Of a DNA stretch of 64,000 bases, positions 43,574-54,810 are shown one piece after another; within the stretch, counting starts at the first letter, position 1, and each line of letters opens with the position of its first letter. Source of the stretch: Isoetes taiwanensis. Lineage: Eukaryota; Streptophyta; Lycopodiopsida; Isoetales; Isoetaceae. The translations under genes and the position numbers were made by a program. Location of the stretch: contig JAJEKV010000113.1 in the NCBI GenBank assembly GCA_021234155.1, positions 124,001 to 188,000 of the forward strand. Direction: 5' to 3'. The notes under the pieces are model-generated. The model saw only the letters and a list, made by a program, of their open reading frames with translations. It was not told the DNA's origin and searched no databases.

Positions 43574-46326
43574 TCAACTTTCTTCAAGCACCCCCAATGA
43601 TATCATAGCCTTCTTCCTGACATCCTGAGGTATTGTAATTCTTGCATTTCTAGCTGGAATAGTGTTTGGAGTCTATGAGTACAAAACACTTTCATAGTCT
43701 AGCCAAAGATCGATCACTTTCGGATTTCTCCTCCATCTCTTTGTCCAACAATCTAAGTACCTTTCTTTATCCGACACGTTGGTCAACCGGATGCACCGGA
43801 CACCACCATTCCACCCACACATGGTTGAAGTTAATATTACCTTCTTCTTTGCAAATATCGAGATAGTGAACCCCAACCACACCGATATGTATCTAAATCT
43901 GCGGCTTTACTACCACAAATTGGTGGCATTCCAAGTCGATGGAAGGTTCATAAGCATCCATGCCTAGAAACTTTGGCCTATTGTTCTTAGGACCAACATA
44001 GTGTTTGTCGGGGGAGGAGGAGCATATTGCTTTGCGAATGCTACTTACAAGGTCATCAACATCCTCAAGACTAAGGGGTCTTCCACCTAGTTTTAGGCAA
44101 CCACCCTTCTTTCAATTCATCCGAGGATGTGTCTATCTCCCCAACAAAGTTAATCACCTTCTTCCAAGTAAGCAACCAAGGCACTGGTTGGTGTCATCTG
44201 GATTGGTTTGCCAATGCTTTATATAGTCCTGGATTCCTTCCTTAGTCAATCCCAATTGCTTCACTTCTTTAGTAGGTTTTAGAGCTTTTGGTTGACCTGG
44301 AGGTATCATAGGCTTGCCATTCTCATCTCTACGCCATATTTCCTCCTCTCCTCTCCACTCCTCCTCTGAAGGTCTCATCTTCCATTGGAAGATTGGAATC
44401 CCATCTCTCACCCAAAAAGTGAACTGCAGAGGCCTGGAATGACCTTCAAGATCCAATGTATAACCATCCACAAAGCTCTTCCAATCGGGCACTTCTTCTA
44501 TGAGAGAAGCTATAGGGTTTGGAGTAGTGCATTCATGCAAGATTTCCATTAGCCTAGGAAAGTTGGTCACTGTCTGCGCTTCAATATACAACTATATTTG
44601 CCAAATAATGCATCCACATCCTCATGGGTATGCCCGGCATAAGAAACCCTAAATTAACTCTTTCAAATATCCCCACAAATTAAGTAGGATAGGAAAGAAA
44701 ACATCCACTGTTCTTATTTTGGCCAAAGACAATTATCAAGTTGCAAGAGAAACCTTTTGGGTAGACCTTGAGGTTTAGCACGAAAGTTGAAGCTCCAACA
44801 TGTTCATTAGACCCATGCTTCCTAAACCTTGCCTTGTGAACTTTTCAATATTGTTAGGGTTTGCATCTAACAATGCTCTATGTAGTGCCCGGCTAGTCAG
44901 AGAGTCCCCGGAGGTGACCATTGTATCCATTTTCATAGTTTCTCAAACACCTCATGATACTCCCAATATGAAAATCTGGACCATCACTCCACAACTCCAA
45001 ACTAAAATGGCCATAGTAGGTTTGATTATGCCCATGCAAGATTGCCCCCCACCATTGAGATCAGAAAGGGTATGATCTTCCACATGACTTTGGTATGTAC
45101 TTGAATTGTGGAAGACAAGTCTTTTGTCTGGTCCATCTTGTCATGTATAATACATAAATAGTTATTGGGTTCCAATGCGGATAAAGTCCTCCACATCCAA
45201 TAACATGATCTACATGATAGTTGGTCACTCATATGGTCCTTCATATGCTCCCTTATCCTAGCCCTTTGACTAGGTTGCACAGTCTTATCAAGAGTCTCCT
45301 TCAACTTAACACATAAATTGCACTTTGCAAAGTTGTTTGAAGTTGCTATGGTGACATGATTGAAATGATTGAAAAAGCTAGGTTGGGATATTGGAAGAAT
45401 TCCCAATTCTCGAAGTAGGGAATTCACTTCTTCCAAAATACTCTTTTGAGTACAATGTGATGGCAACCTTTTCTCAACAACTGTTCTTCCCTTTTCATCC
45501 CTTCTACTTTTGTGTGGCATAGACTGCGCATTGAAATCAATATATTTTTCAAATATCTCCTGGCAGCCAAGGTCCTAGCTTGTTGGTGTCAACAAACCAT
45601 TATTTCCATGTAAAGCAATCCCCGTTCCCCCTCTGCCTATTTTTTTTTGCCAATTATGCCATGAAGAAGTTGGAATTGCATGGATAATCTGCCATGCTTT
45701 TGCACATATCCATTTGCCTAACAAAGGGTATCTTTTTGTTTGGGTTTCTTTCATCCTGAAGTGCATGCTCAAGATTGTGTACATGTAGGTCCTCCCTCTC
45801 ATCAACAAAGTACTCTTGAAAAGTGGCTCATGCTTCCATTGTTCTATTGTAAAGAATTGCATACAAGCACTCCAACAACAATTTGAGCCCCTAACCTTCA
45901 CCATTGTCTCACGCTTGGTGTCACTAATCAACTTGGCTCTTTTGCTAGGATAATGTCTGCAACCGATACTTCTCCCCTTTTGCCTAGGTTTAGAGTTCCA
46001 ACCGCCAATGGATCAATATCAAGACAATCATTGTCCCCAACAACCTCGGGCTCGGAAAAATATAATCCTCCACAAATTGAACACTACTTATAGGCCATGC
46101 CATGTTGCAAGGAACCTCCAATTGCTTGACACAACCAAAACATTCCTTGTCACCCAAACCTTTACCTTTCCAGTTGTCTTCCAACATCGAAATTGCAATA
46201 CCAATATTGTCTTCCCCTAGCCTTTCATCATTAACAACTTGACCGGGATCTGCTAGCACAATGACTCCTTGGCCTACTATTTCCTTGTTGCACTTGTGCA
46301 TGATTCTCACCTTCTTGTTCCTCCAT
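43574..46326 (-). pseudogene. Giant-element gene (i), DUF7869 / RNase H-like protein, arm B copy
   Basis: Minus strand from ATG 46326 to TGA 43574. Open blocks: QWRNKKVRIMHKCNKEIVGQ frame (46331-45990), KVRGSNCCWSACMQFFTIEQ (45931-45575), then 45520-45026 with CNLCVKLKE, CRSCYWMWRTL and YLCIIHDKMDQ, and 44591-44154 with a WKSFVDGYTL segment. The LDNC...HTHEDVD core (about 44620-44790) is present but frame-broken. It complements arm A, where the core is open but the Cys region is not: together they show one original ~900-codon gene. The Cys pairs suggest zinc binding before a nuclease-like core. Confidence 0.7.
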
Positions 46327-46792
46327 TGCACCCTACTATAGAGGACTAATTGTTTTCTTCAACATTCTTGCTAGGAGTTGGTTTTTCATTGATATTGCTC
46401 TTTTCAATATGTTGCACACCATCTTGAGTTGGAGAGGCACCATTGACCTGTGAAAATTGCACCCTTTTTAGTCAATGAGTAGGAAAAATTATTACACCAT
46501 AAGATAAAAAAAGTGCGACATTTATGGAATATGTAGAGGTAAATCAAATTTTTTAAAAGCAAGAAATTCCTTGGAAATAGGTTTAATATAATAATAACAA
46601 TGGGTAAACGAAATCATTTAAAACAAGAATTTTCGGCAACAACAAGGAAATGACATTTATATAAATATATCCTAATTTTAATTGTCGAAAATTTGGATAT
46701 ATGATTATGAAAAAAGACATATAGGCGATAGGCGTGAGAATTTATTATCCATAATAATATACCCTAGATGATATAGGCGGCGGAATTTAAAT

Positions 46793-46875
46793 GCGCTGGC
46801 GTGTTATTTGAGGCAATCAATTATTCACGCTAATTTCTAATTAACCCTATATAAAATCGGTTCATGCTCTCAAGA
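46793..46875 (+). promoter_or_regulatory. Shared TATA promoter module for acidic gene (ii), arm B
   Basis: GCGCTGGCGTGTTATTTGAG, CAATCAATTATTCACGC, TATATAAAA (46848-46856), then TTCATGCTCTCAAGACC. The gene (ii) ATG follows at 46909. Mirrors 18318-18400 in arm A. Confidence 0.65.
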
Positions 46876-46908
46876 CCTCCATTACTGTCCAAATTTTTTT
46901 ATGCCCAC

Positions 46909-47522
46909 ATGAAGTTGTTCAGCCCCTCGACCTTCATGAAGAACCGGAGGTCTCTTCAAAGAGACTCGGTTGAAGAACACTTCAATTCCCCTCCCCCCCA
47001 TTGATTTTTTCCCATAGATTCCTTTTTGGAGGAAGGAGGAGTTGGTTCCAATTCTCCTGCTTGAGTTGGCTTGACTCGGAAATGGAGGGATGGAAGGGGA
47101 GGAGGAGGAGGAGGAGGAGGAGGAGGAGGAGGAGGGAGGAGGAGGAGGAGGAGGAGGAGGAGGAGGAGGAGGAGGAGGAGGAGGAGGAGGAGGAGGAGGA
47201 GGAGGAGGAGGAGGAGGAGAGGAGGGGAGGAGGAGGAGGAGGAGGAGGAGGAGGAGGAGGAGGAGGAGGAGGAGGAGGGAGGGAGGAGGAGGAGGAGGAG
47301 GAGGAGGAGGAGGAGGAGGAGGAGGAGGAGGAGGAGGGAGGAGGAGGAGGAGGAGGCGGAGGAGGAGGAGGAAGGCGATGGGAGGAGGTGGGTTGACAAT
47401 TCACCAATTTTGGAGTGGTTGAGAGATGAACCGGTTGCATGTTTGTTTTTTTTTTTTTTTTGCACTTTTTTCTTTTCTAACACCTTTCTTTCTTCTTTGT
47501 TGCAGGCGTGGAAGAAGAGTGA
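46909..47522 (+). pseudogene. Giant-element gene (ii), acidic protein with expanded GGA tract, arm B
   Basis: ATG 46909 (MKLFSPSTFMKNRRSLQRDS, frame-shifted relative to arm A, whose reading is MKRSASPFELHEEQEV). A long (GGA)n tract at 47099-47375 replaces the shorter GAG/GAA runs of arm A, followed by the conserved FLEWLRDEP-type block (FGVVERDEP frame here). A 72 bp intron (47434-47505, GTTGCATG...TTTGTTGCAG) is followed by the final exon GCGTGGAAGAAGAGTGA, identical to arm A. Downstream AGAGACAAAATTT-type repeats (about 47640-47880) also match. The Glu-coding repeat appears prone to expansion. Confidence 0.5.
47099..47375. repeat. (GGA)n microsatellite, ~275 bp
   Basis: Nearly uninterrupted GGA repeats with a few GGGA slips, inside gene (ii). 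Six-frame translation gives only poly-Glu, poly-Gly, poly-Arg or complementary low-complexity runs. Such purine tracts can form triplex DNA and are hard to assemble, so the length is uncertain. Confidence 0.9.
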
Positions 47523-48097
47523 TCTTGCATCCCCGGCGGCCCATTTTTGTTTGGTTTCTTACACGTGTTTTGGACACGCCTCATTTTTTTTTTCATAGAA
47601 TTGTGTGAAAAACCTTCAAACCGCTTCCAAGCCTTCGCATCTGTATATAACTGTTTTTAATGAAATCAAAACAGTTTTCTTCATAAACTTTGTCTTCAAA
47701 ACGTTTTTCTTCAAACAGTTTTTTCAGTACATAAATTTTTTGAATAAAATCAAACTCAGATTCTCCAATTATTTTGGCTCCAAGTCTGTTTTTCTCTAAA
47801 ATTTTGTCTCTGCAAATTTTGTCTCTCTAAACTTTTGTCTCTCTGCAAATTTTGTCACAACAAAGTCTCGGAAACACTATAAATCAACCACATGAGAATT
47901 CTCTGATTCATCACAAGAACCATATAAAATTTTCCTATACGACCTAAAACAATTCCCCAACCTTACAAGTCATTTTTTAGTCATTTTTTTTAGCAATAAA
48001 TGGAATAAAATGCAATAAATGGAATTTAATTTATTGCATAAAATGCAATATTCTCCATATATACCATATACATGTCATGTCCGGGAAGATCAGACAT

Positions 48098-48182
48098 GCG
48101 CCGCGTGTTAATTCAAGCAATCAATTATTCACGCTAACTTATTTCTAATTATGCCTATATAAATCTATTTCACGCTCTCAAA
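48098..48182 (+). promoter_or_regulatory. Shared TATA promoter module for gene (iii), arm B
   Basis: GCGCCGCGTGTTAATTCAAG, CAATCAATTATTCACGCTAA, TATATAAAT (48156-48164), then TTTCACGCTCTCAAAG. Mirrors 17121-17205. The first large ORF (49128) is ~950 bp downstream, past the hairpin; a donor-like CTCAAG/GTTAGT lies at about 48490, so the leader may be spliced. Confidence 0.6.
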
Positions 48183-48796
48183 GTTCCTACATTTTTCTTC
48201 CTTCCTTCATACGATTTGCCGGGTTTAAACCACTTTTCTGTTTGGATCCACCCTCCTAAAATCTTGGTGAGCAGATTTATATTCAGCAATGTTAGATGTT
48301 TGGTTTCGGCAATTCCTAACTTACTAAAAGACTCCTCCTTTTGTTCAGTAGAAAGGTGTAGCGCAGGACATCGGAGGCTCAGAAATTAAAACCAAAAGCA
48401 GAGGACTAAGGTCCGCTAAAACAAAAAGCTCTAATTAAAACCAAAAAGCAAAGTCCTTCGTTCTTCAAATCCTTCCAGCCTCGAACTCAAGGTTAGTTTT
48501 CATTTAGTTTTAAGTTGCATCTCAATGGCGACTTTAATCCAAGAAGACAAACTTTGCATTTGCTCGAGGCAAAGGAAGAATGATGTTTATGAAAACCGAA
48601 TAGTTTTTTATAAACTTCATTTTTTTTTTTTTTCGAGTAAATTCTTGAGTTCTCTTCCTCGAATTAATCATGCTATTGCATGCAAGTTTCTATTATGAAT
48701 AAGTGTAGTAGAAAGTATTAGAAAAATCTGAAGATAGTATTTGAAACACGCTAAATTTGCGTGTTTCATGCTAACCTTAGCCTTCAACATGAATAC

Positions 48797-48960
48797 TGCG
48801 GTTCATTGCATTAAATGAGAGAGAAAAAAAAAACAGATGCGAGATAGATAAGTAAATAGATAAAAGGCCGGGCAATCGTTATTAAATAATTGCACGGCCT
48901 TTATCTATTTATCTATTTCTATTTGTACAGGTTTTTTCCCTCTCTGGTGAATGCACGCCG
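48797..48960. repeat. Hairpin-forming inverted repeat, arm B
   Basis: GTTCATTGCATTAAATGAGA...GATAAAAGGCCGGGCAAT pairs with ATTGCACGGCCTTTATCTAT...TCTCTGGTGAATGCAC, ~70 bp per arm. Its arm A partner is 16414-16549. The two hairpins differ in sequence while both keep pairing. Confidence 0.7.
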
Positions 48961-49127
48961 TCCCTTTTTCCATATATAGTTTACACTTATTTGGCGTGCA
49001 AACAATTTTATCCCTAGTTTCAACACCTTACCCAAACGGGCGTGTCTCTTAGTTTCTAAGTTTATAAATAAATAAATATAACCACGCCGGGCGTGAATAC
49101 TAATCTTCAGCTCACTTCCTATTGATA

Positions 49128-49690
49128 GATGCCAAGTTACATTAATCACCGGTTGGTGGCGAAGATGCATTGGAATTACATTTGGGCCCTTAAGTGATCA
49201 CCTGCCCGGCTCGGTTTAGGCTCCAATCTCGGTCGGTTGAGCTATGGTAGAGCACCCGATCCATTTGGAGCATCGTCTTGCAACCCTTGGATTACTTGGA
49301 TCAAGTAATGATGATGCGTGGGCAAATGATAGATCAATGAGCTCTGGGGTCCCTTGCAATGTCGCCGAGGGCTGGCCCTCTTATCTAATCCTTGAGAATC
49401 ACGGTACATGCATTGATGAAGTGAATCTCGCATCCGTCATTTCGAGATTCAAAATAGAGGCTCGTTTCTTAGTGGTTAGCCTCTATGGCGGATGCCCCAA
49501 CAAACCCCTACCACGGCGGTATCTGATGCAATGGAGATGGCTCAACCAATGGAACCACTACAGGAGGAGGAGGCGGGGAGGTGGAGGTGGAGCGGCGGGA
49601 GGTGGAGCTAGAGCACAGTGTTTTTCTTTGGGGTTTTACGGAAGAATTCACTATGCCTTGCAATGGAAATGGGAGTATCGATAGCCCAGC
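49128..49690 (+). pseudogene. Giant-element gene (iii), arm B copy (unknown function)
   Basis: ATG 49128 reads MPSYINHRLVA, as in arm A, then loses frame. Blocks from the arm A protein follow: YLDQVMMMRG (49280-49310), DEVNLASVISRFKIEARF, LVVSLYGGCPN, the MEMAQPMEP-type segment and an Arg/Gly run, then a YALQWKWEYR frame near the end. A shared 3' flank (TTTGTCCGGTTTATCCGGTT, 49727) closes the unit. Arm differences are mostly small indels. No family recognised. Confidence 0.45.
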
Positions 49691-49841
49691 TACTCGATGA
49701 CCCAGGCTTGAAACAGCGAATCAGGGATTTTGTCCGGTTTATCCGGTTTATCCGATTATATACAATTGTAAACTTTTTCCAATGAATACAACAAATTTTG
49801 TCTACTTCTATATTTCTACAATGTAGTACATATTTACATAC

Positions 49842-50030
49842 CTTTTTAAAAGCGGTTTCTTGGCCATGCAACAAATGTTCCTACACTTTCTCCAACAGTA
49901 TCCCCACGGGGTGTCTGCGAGGTAAAGCTTCATCCATAAGCGCAAGATTAATCAACGTAACTTCGGACATACTTATCCGGCGGAATTCCATGAGCGGTTT
50001 GCGATCGGATCGATGGAGTCGATCTTGCAT
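49842..50030 (-). CDS. Giant-element gene (iv), arm B copy, first exon
   Basis: From ATG 50030 the minus strand reads MQDRLHRSDRKPLMEFRRIS, then MSEVTLINLALMDEALPRRH and PVGILLEKV, then one TAG where arm A has TGG, then EHLLHGQETAFKK up to the donor AAAAG/GTATGT (49842/49841). The frame is otherwise uninterrupted and is the best view of this exon. It looks helical and basic; a transposase or DNA-binding N-terminal region is conceivable but unproven. The downstream exon was not found. Confidence 0.45.
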
Positions 50031-50533
50031 AATCCTACTTTCCTTTTCCGATTTGTAGTTAACATGAAACATTCATCTTGACACATCGCAGACAATTGCC
50101 TATTCAGGCACCTTTATTGGAAATTATTGTACAAGCTATAGGAATGAGATGCTTAATAGAATTCTGTAGCCATTCTTGAGAAGCCGATTCGAGTTCTTGA
50201 AATCACAGGCGCTATGGAAACGCAGGCGGTCGGGAAAAATTCGAGTTACAAGAAAGCTTAGGTTAATTACATTTTGGCGGGATAAATTTGGCGGGATACT
50301 TTTTGGGTAGATTGGTTTTTAAAAACTTAATGAAAGAAGTCGGCGGACGGGTCTTCGTCATTATTATTTGTATGTGTCAAGAATATTTCGAAACTACATT
50401 TTTGTTTTCTTGAAATTCAAATTTCTCTCGTCGCGGGTAGAAAACGCTATTTCTTGTGCAGAAAAAGCTATTTCTTCGAAAGCTGGAAGGCGTATCCAAA
50501 ACCTTCCGACTGCTTTACTAAGCGACTCGGAGA

Positions 50534-50666
50534 TATCTTCTAAAACAATCGAGGTCGAGGGGACGGGGCAGAGGGAAGCGGTGGAAGAGGAATCTCAAAA
50601 CCCGGCACTTCTCAAGTTTGAGGGCGTTGATCGGACAATACCAGAATACGTAGAACCCTATTCAAG
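50534..50666 (+). CDS. Giant-element gene (v), arm B copy, first exon
   Basis: The exon matches arm A 14787-14655. The start codon reads ATA instead of ATG here, but the remainder is open: SSKTIEVEGTGQREAVEEES, QNPALLKFEG, then a VDRTIPEYVEPYS segment up to donor CAAG/GTATTTAA. The open frame through the exon in this copy shows that the arm A stop is secondary. The long first intron (~745 bp) follows. Confidence 0.5.
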
Positions 50667-51413
50667 GTATTTAATTTGCCACGAGAATACACAATCGTGT
50701 GGAAGTATTATGCTTGTATGAATTTGAGATATTTCCTTGCCTTCAGTTGAGTTTGAGTTATTATGCTTTACATGAATTTTAAGTATTACCATCAGTTAAT
50801 GCTCTGATTGTCCGTTTTGTAGAACATAATTTTGCTCTGTTTTATAGAATATGCAGTGTTAGACAGTTGGAGATAGCAATGTTCAATGAGGTTAAATAGT
50901 GTGAAATATGGATTCATAAAGGGTATGTAGGGTGAAAGCATGCTACGATTGTACCACTTTGGAACCCTCAAAAGTACCTACAATTACTTTTAAAAGCTGT
51001 ACTTTCTGTTTTTTCTTCCCATTAAAATCAATCCAAAATTTTTGAATTGAAGGTCAATAACATGTCAATCTATAATAGTAGATGATAAAAATACTATTAG
51101 AGACTAAAATGAATGAATCAACTCTCAAACTTATTGTTTATTGAGACATTTATGCAAGTTCCTAGTACCAGTCTTTGGGTACTTTTTTGGGTAGTTTTGC
51201 ACTCCTAAAAAGAACTTTAGATGGTACACCCCTAGCATGCTTTCACCACAGTGCTTAAAATGTGGATGCAAACTAATTTAGTTTCAAATTCACGCATAGC
51301 ATGGTCAATAATAGGAGCTACCAACACGCCAAGCGTGAATTGTACTAATTTAGGTTTAAATGCACGCCGTGATCTCTTGTTCGAAAAGTACTCTAAAAAT
51401 GTTCATCTTCTTT

Positions 51414-54400
51414 TGCGGTGCCCAAGAGGAAGAAAACCACTAATAATTCGGGTTCTATTCCTGCCAAGAAAGCAAGGGTAGACGACCCAGATGCAGTACC
51501 ATATGATCTCACCTTAGATGATGAAGGGCCGATTCTTATAGCAACCACTAACCCCACGCCTGAAGAGGAAATGGGCCGAGGGTGCCGAGTGGTGCGTTGA
51601 CCTTGCCAAGACAAATGGCAAGCTCGACTTAACTCTCTTCTCGAGGAAAAAGGAAGCAGACAAGATGACCAAACAAGGGATCCTAATCTCTTGTGAGGAA
51701 GAGGATGACACCAACTGCAAATTGCTCTTGGAGATTACACATAAGCAAAAGAAAGATCTGCTCAGACTTACTCACTGTAGAGCTACTGCATACAAGGATA
51801 CGTTCATGAAGACAGATGTGAACAGTGAGACATATTTTAAGTATGGTTGGCCAACCAATGTAGCAGTTACGCCAATATCTATTTGCCAAGGGGTTACAGC
51901 TGTGCGAAGAGGCATGTTCACTAAACCCGATACCAAGTCACTATTTGCGCCAAGCTAGGGGAATTAGCCGACTTGAAAGCTTCTAGGAGGGTCCTAGATC
52001 TAGGGAAGGATGTTCAACCCGTAGTTGTCGAAGACATGGAGGCTTGTTTTTTGAGAATTAAGCGCAGGTGGCGCGCCTAGAGGCCATGAACAAGCTGAAT
52101 AAATACGCTGACCATTATCCATTGGGTCTTAAGGAAAGTTTTGCGATCCATGTGAAGTCCCTCATCCGTTCACCAAGCTCCATTTATGTTAGCGTAAGAT
52201 ATGATCCAACACATGCCATGGATATTGTTGAGCATGATTAGTAATCGAGTCAAATGCCTATGCCGGTGGATGTGTTACCTTGGGATATGATCTCGAACAA
52301 GCTCGCTTGTATGGACGAACGTCGAGGAGCTATTATTAAATGATGATATTAAATTTGTCATCATCGACGGGCAAAGATTCGTTGAGGCGAAAAAGGCCCT
52401 CATCAGGCGGTGCGTAACAAACAAAAGGCCAAACCATGTTCTACAATCACTATGCGTATAGGAGGTGTAGCCTCTCTTGGATGGCAATACTTCACCCTAC
52501 TGCAGATGGTGAGATTAGTGCAACTTTGAATGAAATGGGGAAGACATTTCTATACAAAAGGTAATTGACGCATTAGGATGTTAGCACTTTAATATTCACG
52601 CCAGCGCTCATTCAAATGGAAACCAATTCCGCCCGGTTGATTTCAAATGAAACCAAATCACGCCAGCGTGCTTTCAAATCAAACCAAATCACGCCAAAGC
52701 GTGAATGTTAAAGCACGCTTGGCGGAATTGATTTGATTTGAAAGCACGCCTCGGGCGTGATTTGGTTTTATTTGAAATCACGCTGGCGTGAATTCAACCG
52801 ATTCGGCAGCACCGAATTGCATTGGTATTTAATTCATTTCACGCCAGCGCTGCTTTGAGGTTGATCTTTTCTATTGACATCGCGCCTGTTTTTGTCTTCC
52901 CGATACTGATTCAATGCCCACGTACTTTTGGCGCCCGCCATACGCGGAGCAAGCTGCGCCCGCCTCCCAACAATGGTGGAATATGGCGTCCATTACCCAC
53001 CGGGAGAGTATGGTCAAAGTCCGAGGCTTTCAAGCTGCCGGAGTTTCTACGTTGCCGGAACAATTATATACGAGAAGAAGAAACCGCAAGAAAATCAAAG
53101 AAAAAGGTGGTGATGACATTGCGGATCCTTCAAAAGCTCATCAGCGTGCGTGTCCAGCCCAACATTTCATATAAGATTGTGTTTTGTAAGGATGCACGAT
53201 TATGGCAAAAGTGGAATGAATTCGGGGACGCTTATGCACAAGGGAAGTCGCCAGATATCTATGGGCGGGTGCCTCCTCGCTGATGTAAGCATCTTTGACT
53301 TGAATGTGACAGAGATGAGAAAGACTCAGGGGGCTAGCGGCTTTGAGACCATTTAAGTTTTAGACCAAAGGCTTAAAGAAGGAAGTCTTATACAAGAAGA
53401 GTGCTTTCACTAAGGATAGGATGTCCTTCGTTGAGTGCTGACACCATGTGAAGGATATATCGCACAATGAAGTCACCGTAGGAGCCGAAGTTACAAAGGC
53501 TATCGGGGGATGTGGCATTATCCAAATTGATTGTTTGGACAAATACAAGGTCAAGAATGATGACATCAAGAAGTTTGTATTACGGTCAAAGGACTTCCTA
53601 AAGAATTGGAAGGCTAAAAATACAAAACATAAGGAGACTCTACCCCCAAGGTGCTTGGCCGAGTTGAGAAGAAAAGTGGCCCTTGTGAAGAAGAAGATTG
53701 GAGAAGAAGACATCGCAAATATTCGGTCTCCATTGGGTACAAAGGTCTCTTGCCGGAATCAACAGTTGCCTTAAAAATATATCACTCTTTGTGTTGGACG
53801 GCAGGGGTGGAAGAGGAGATATGGGCATGAACCAGAAGGACTACAACAGCTTCTTTACCAAATGTATAGGATTGACAACTGAGAGGTCCTTCACTATTGT
53901 CATCGTTTGTCCTTTAGGTGAGTCACATCTGCATGCACTATCCTCACGCTCATGATCCGGAGTGCGTCAAAGTTATTAGGGAAGGATGCCTAATATATGA
54001 TGTTAAAGATAATGAGCTTCTGAATGAACGGAAAGATGACACATGTGATCTTTATTATGATAGCCATCTTTGTCGGGACGAGGAATATGATATTGCTAAG
54101 GCCAAGGGTGACAATAGCGATTACATGGAAATGTTTCTTCTAGATGATCCACACTTAAGAACTATATTCTATCATACGGATCGGATCGGTCCGGTCGAGC
54201 AGATGAGTCGAGGAAGAGGATGAGGATCGGGACCCCCTCCTAAGTGGGGAAATCAAGTCACGAGCTACAAACTAAGGAGAAGGGCCCCTTAAATAAAATG
54301 GATTTCCCATGGCTGCTTACCTCGCCGAGGCATTTGCTCCAATTGATACAACCCGCTTGGAGCTTCATGTTGGAGGTTATATTGCCCCGAGAGGCTCTTA

Positions 54401-54810
54401 TGGGTGTTAGAAGATGTCACTGCTTTGTGAGTGATGAGCAGGCCAAAGACTTTCTTGAACCATTCCTCATGCATGTGCTTGCCAAATATCCTAAAGGCCC
54501 TTATGGCAACCTGAAATCATCAGCAATCAAAAGTCTCGTAGGCTTGTCCAATTCGAAAGTGGACGATGGTTCTGGTGAGGGAACTAGTAATCCGCAGCCT
54601 GAAAAGGAAAGCAATGAACAAATAGCTGCTAAACTGGCTGCTCAAAGTAACGTGATGAAGGCAAACTTGGGGAATATCTATGCCTCCCTTCATGGTGATG
54701 CAAGCAACAACAGAGGAGATTCACAGGTTAACAATGAACTAATTGGCCGTAATAAACGAAAGGCAACCAAAGCGACTCTAGTGATTCCGCGTGGTTTGCC
54801 AAATCAATAG
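51414..54810 (+). pseudogene. Giant-element gene (v), arm B copy, main exons (unknown function)
   Basis: Blocks in order: PKRKKTTNNSGSIPAKKARV (two NLS-like clusters), DDEGPILIAT, 51665-51958 with YKDTFMKTDVNSETYFKYGW, about 52050-52240 with YPLGLKESFAIHVKSLIRSP, an intron with the palindromic array (donor CAAAAG/GTAATT at 52559), 53448-53774 with GCGIIQIDCLDKYKVKNDDI and LRRKVALVKKKIGEEDIANI, VLDGRGGRGDMGMNQKDY (53790), GESHLHALS (53925), 53918-54223 with LIYDVKDNELLNER and EMFLLDDPHLRTIFYH, and 54244-54810 with GVRRCHCFVSDEQAKDFLEP then a Ser/Asn-rich tail. Reads as one large nuclear protein (>800 residues). A methyltransferase-like fold could be imagined from the Gly-rich and YDVKD segments, without proof. 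Confidence 0.55.
52592..52855. repeat. Array of CACGCC-GGCGTG palindromes in a gene (v) intron, arm B
   Basis: About eight units, for example ATCACGCCAGCGTGCTTT, AATCACGCCAAAGCGTGAAT, GCACGCCTCGGGCGTGATTT and ATCACGCTGGCGTGAATT, separated by A/T spacers of CAAATCAAACCAAAT type. It corresponds to 12793-13075, but units do not align one to one, so the array has turned over since the copies split. Confidence 0.7.

Larger units (their letters stand above)
43377..54057. repeat. Arm B of the giant inverted repeat
   Basis: Reverse-complement copy of 11592-21850. Landmarks pair as follows: DUF7869 stop 43574/21651; acidic gene intron 47434-47505/17837-17918; hairpin 48797-48960/16414-16549; gene (iii) start 49128/16249; gene (iv) donor 49842/15480; gene (v) first-exon donor 50666/14655; palindromic array 52592-52855/12793-13075. 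The main size difference is a (GGA)n expansion of ~275 bp at 47099-47375. Beyond 54057 arm B continues into sequence that LINE A displaced from arm A. Confidence 0.85.

Noticed and set aside
46956-47598. ORFs of poly-Glu, poly-Arg, poly-Gly, poly-Ser, poly-Leu or poly-Pro in several frames
   Set aside because: All are frames of the (GGA)n microsatellite.
11592-54057. The inverted repeat as an artefact of a palindromic (adapter-missed) read
   Set aside because: The arms are separated by 21.5 kb of non-palindromic DNA, carry different insertions and differ at many sites. It cannot be excluded completely without reads.
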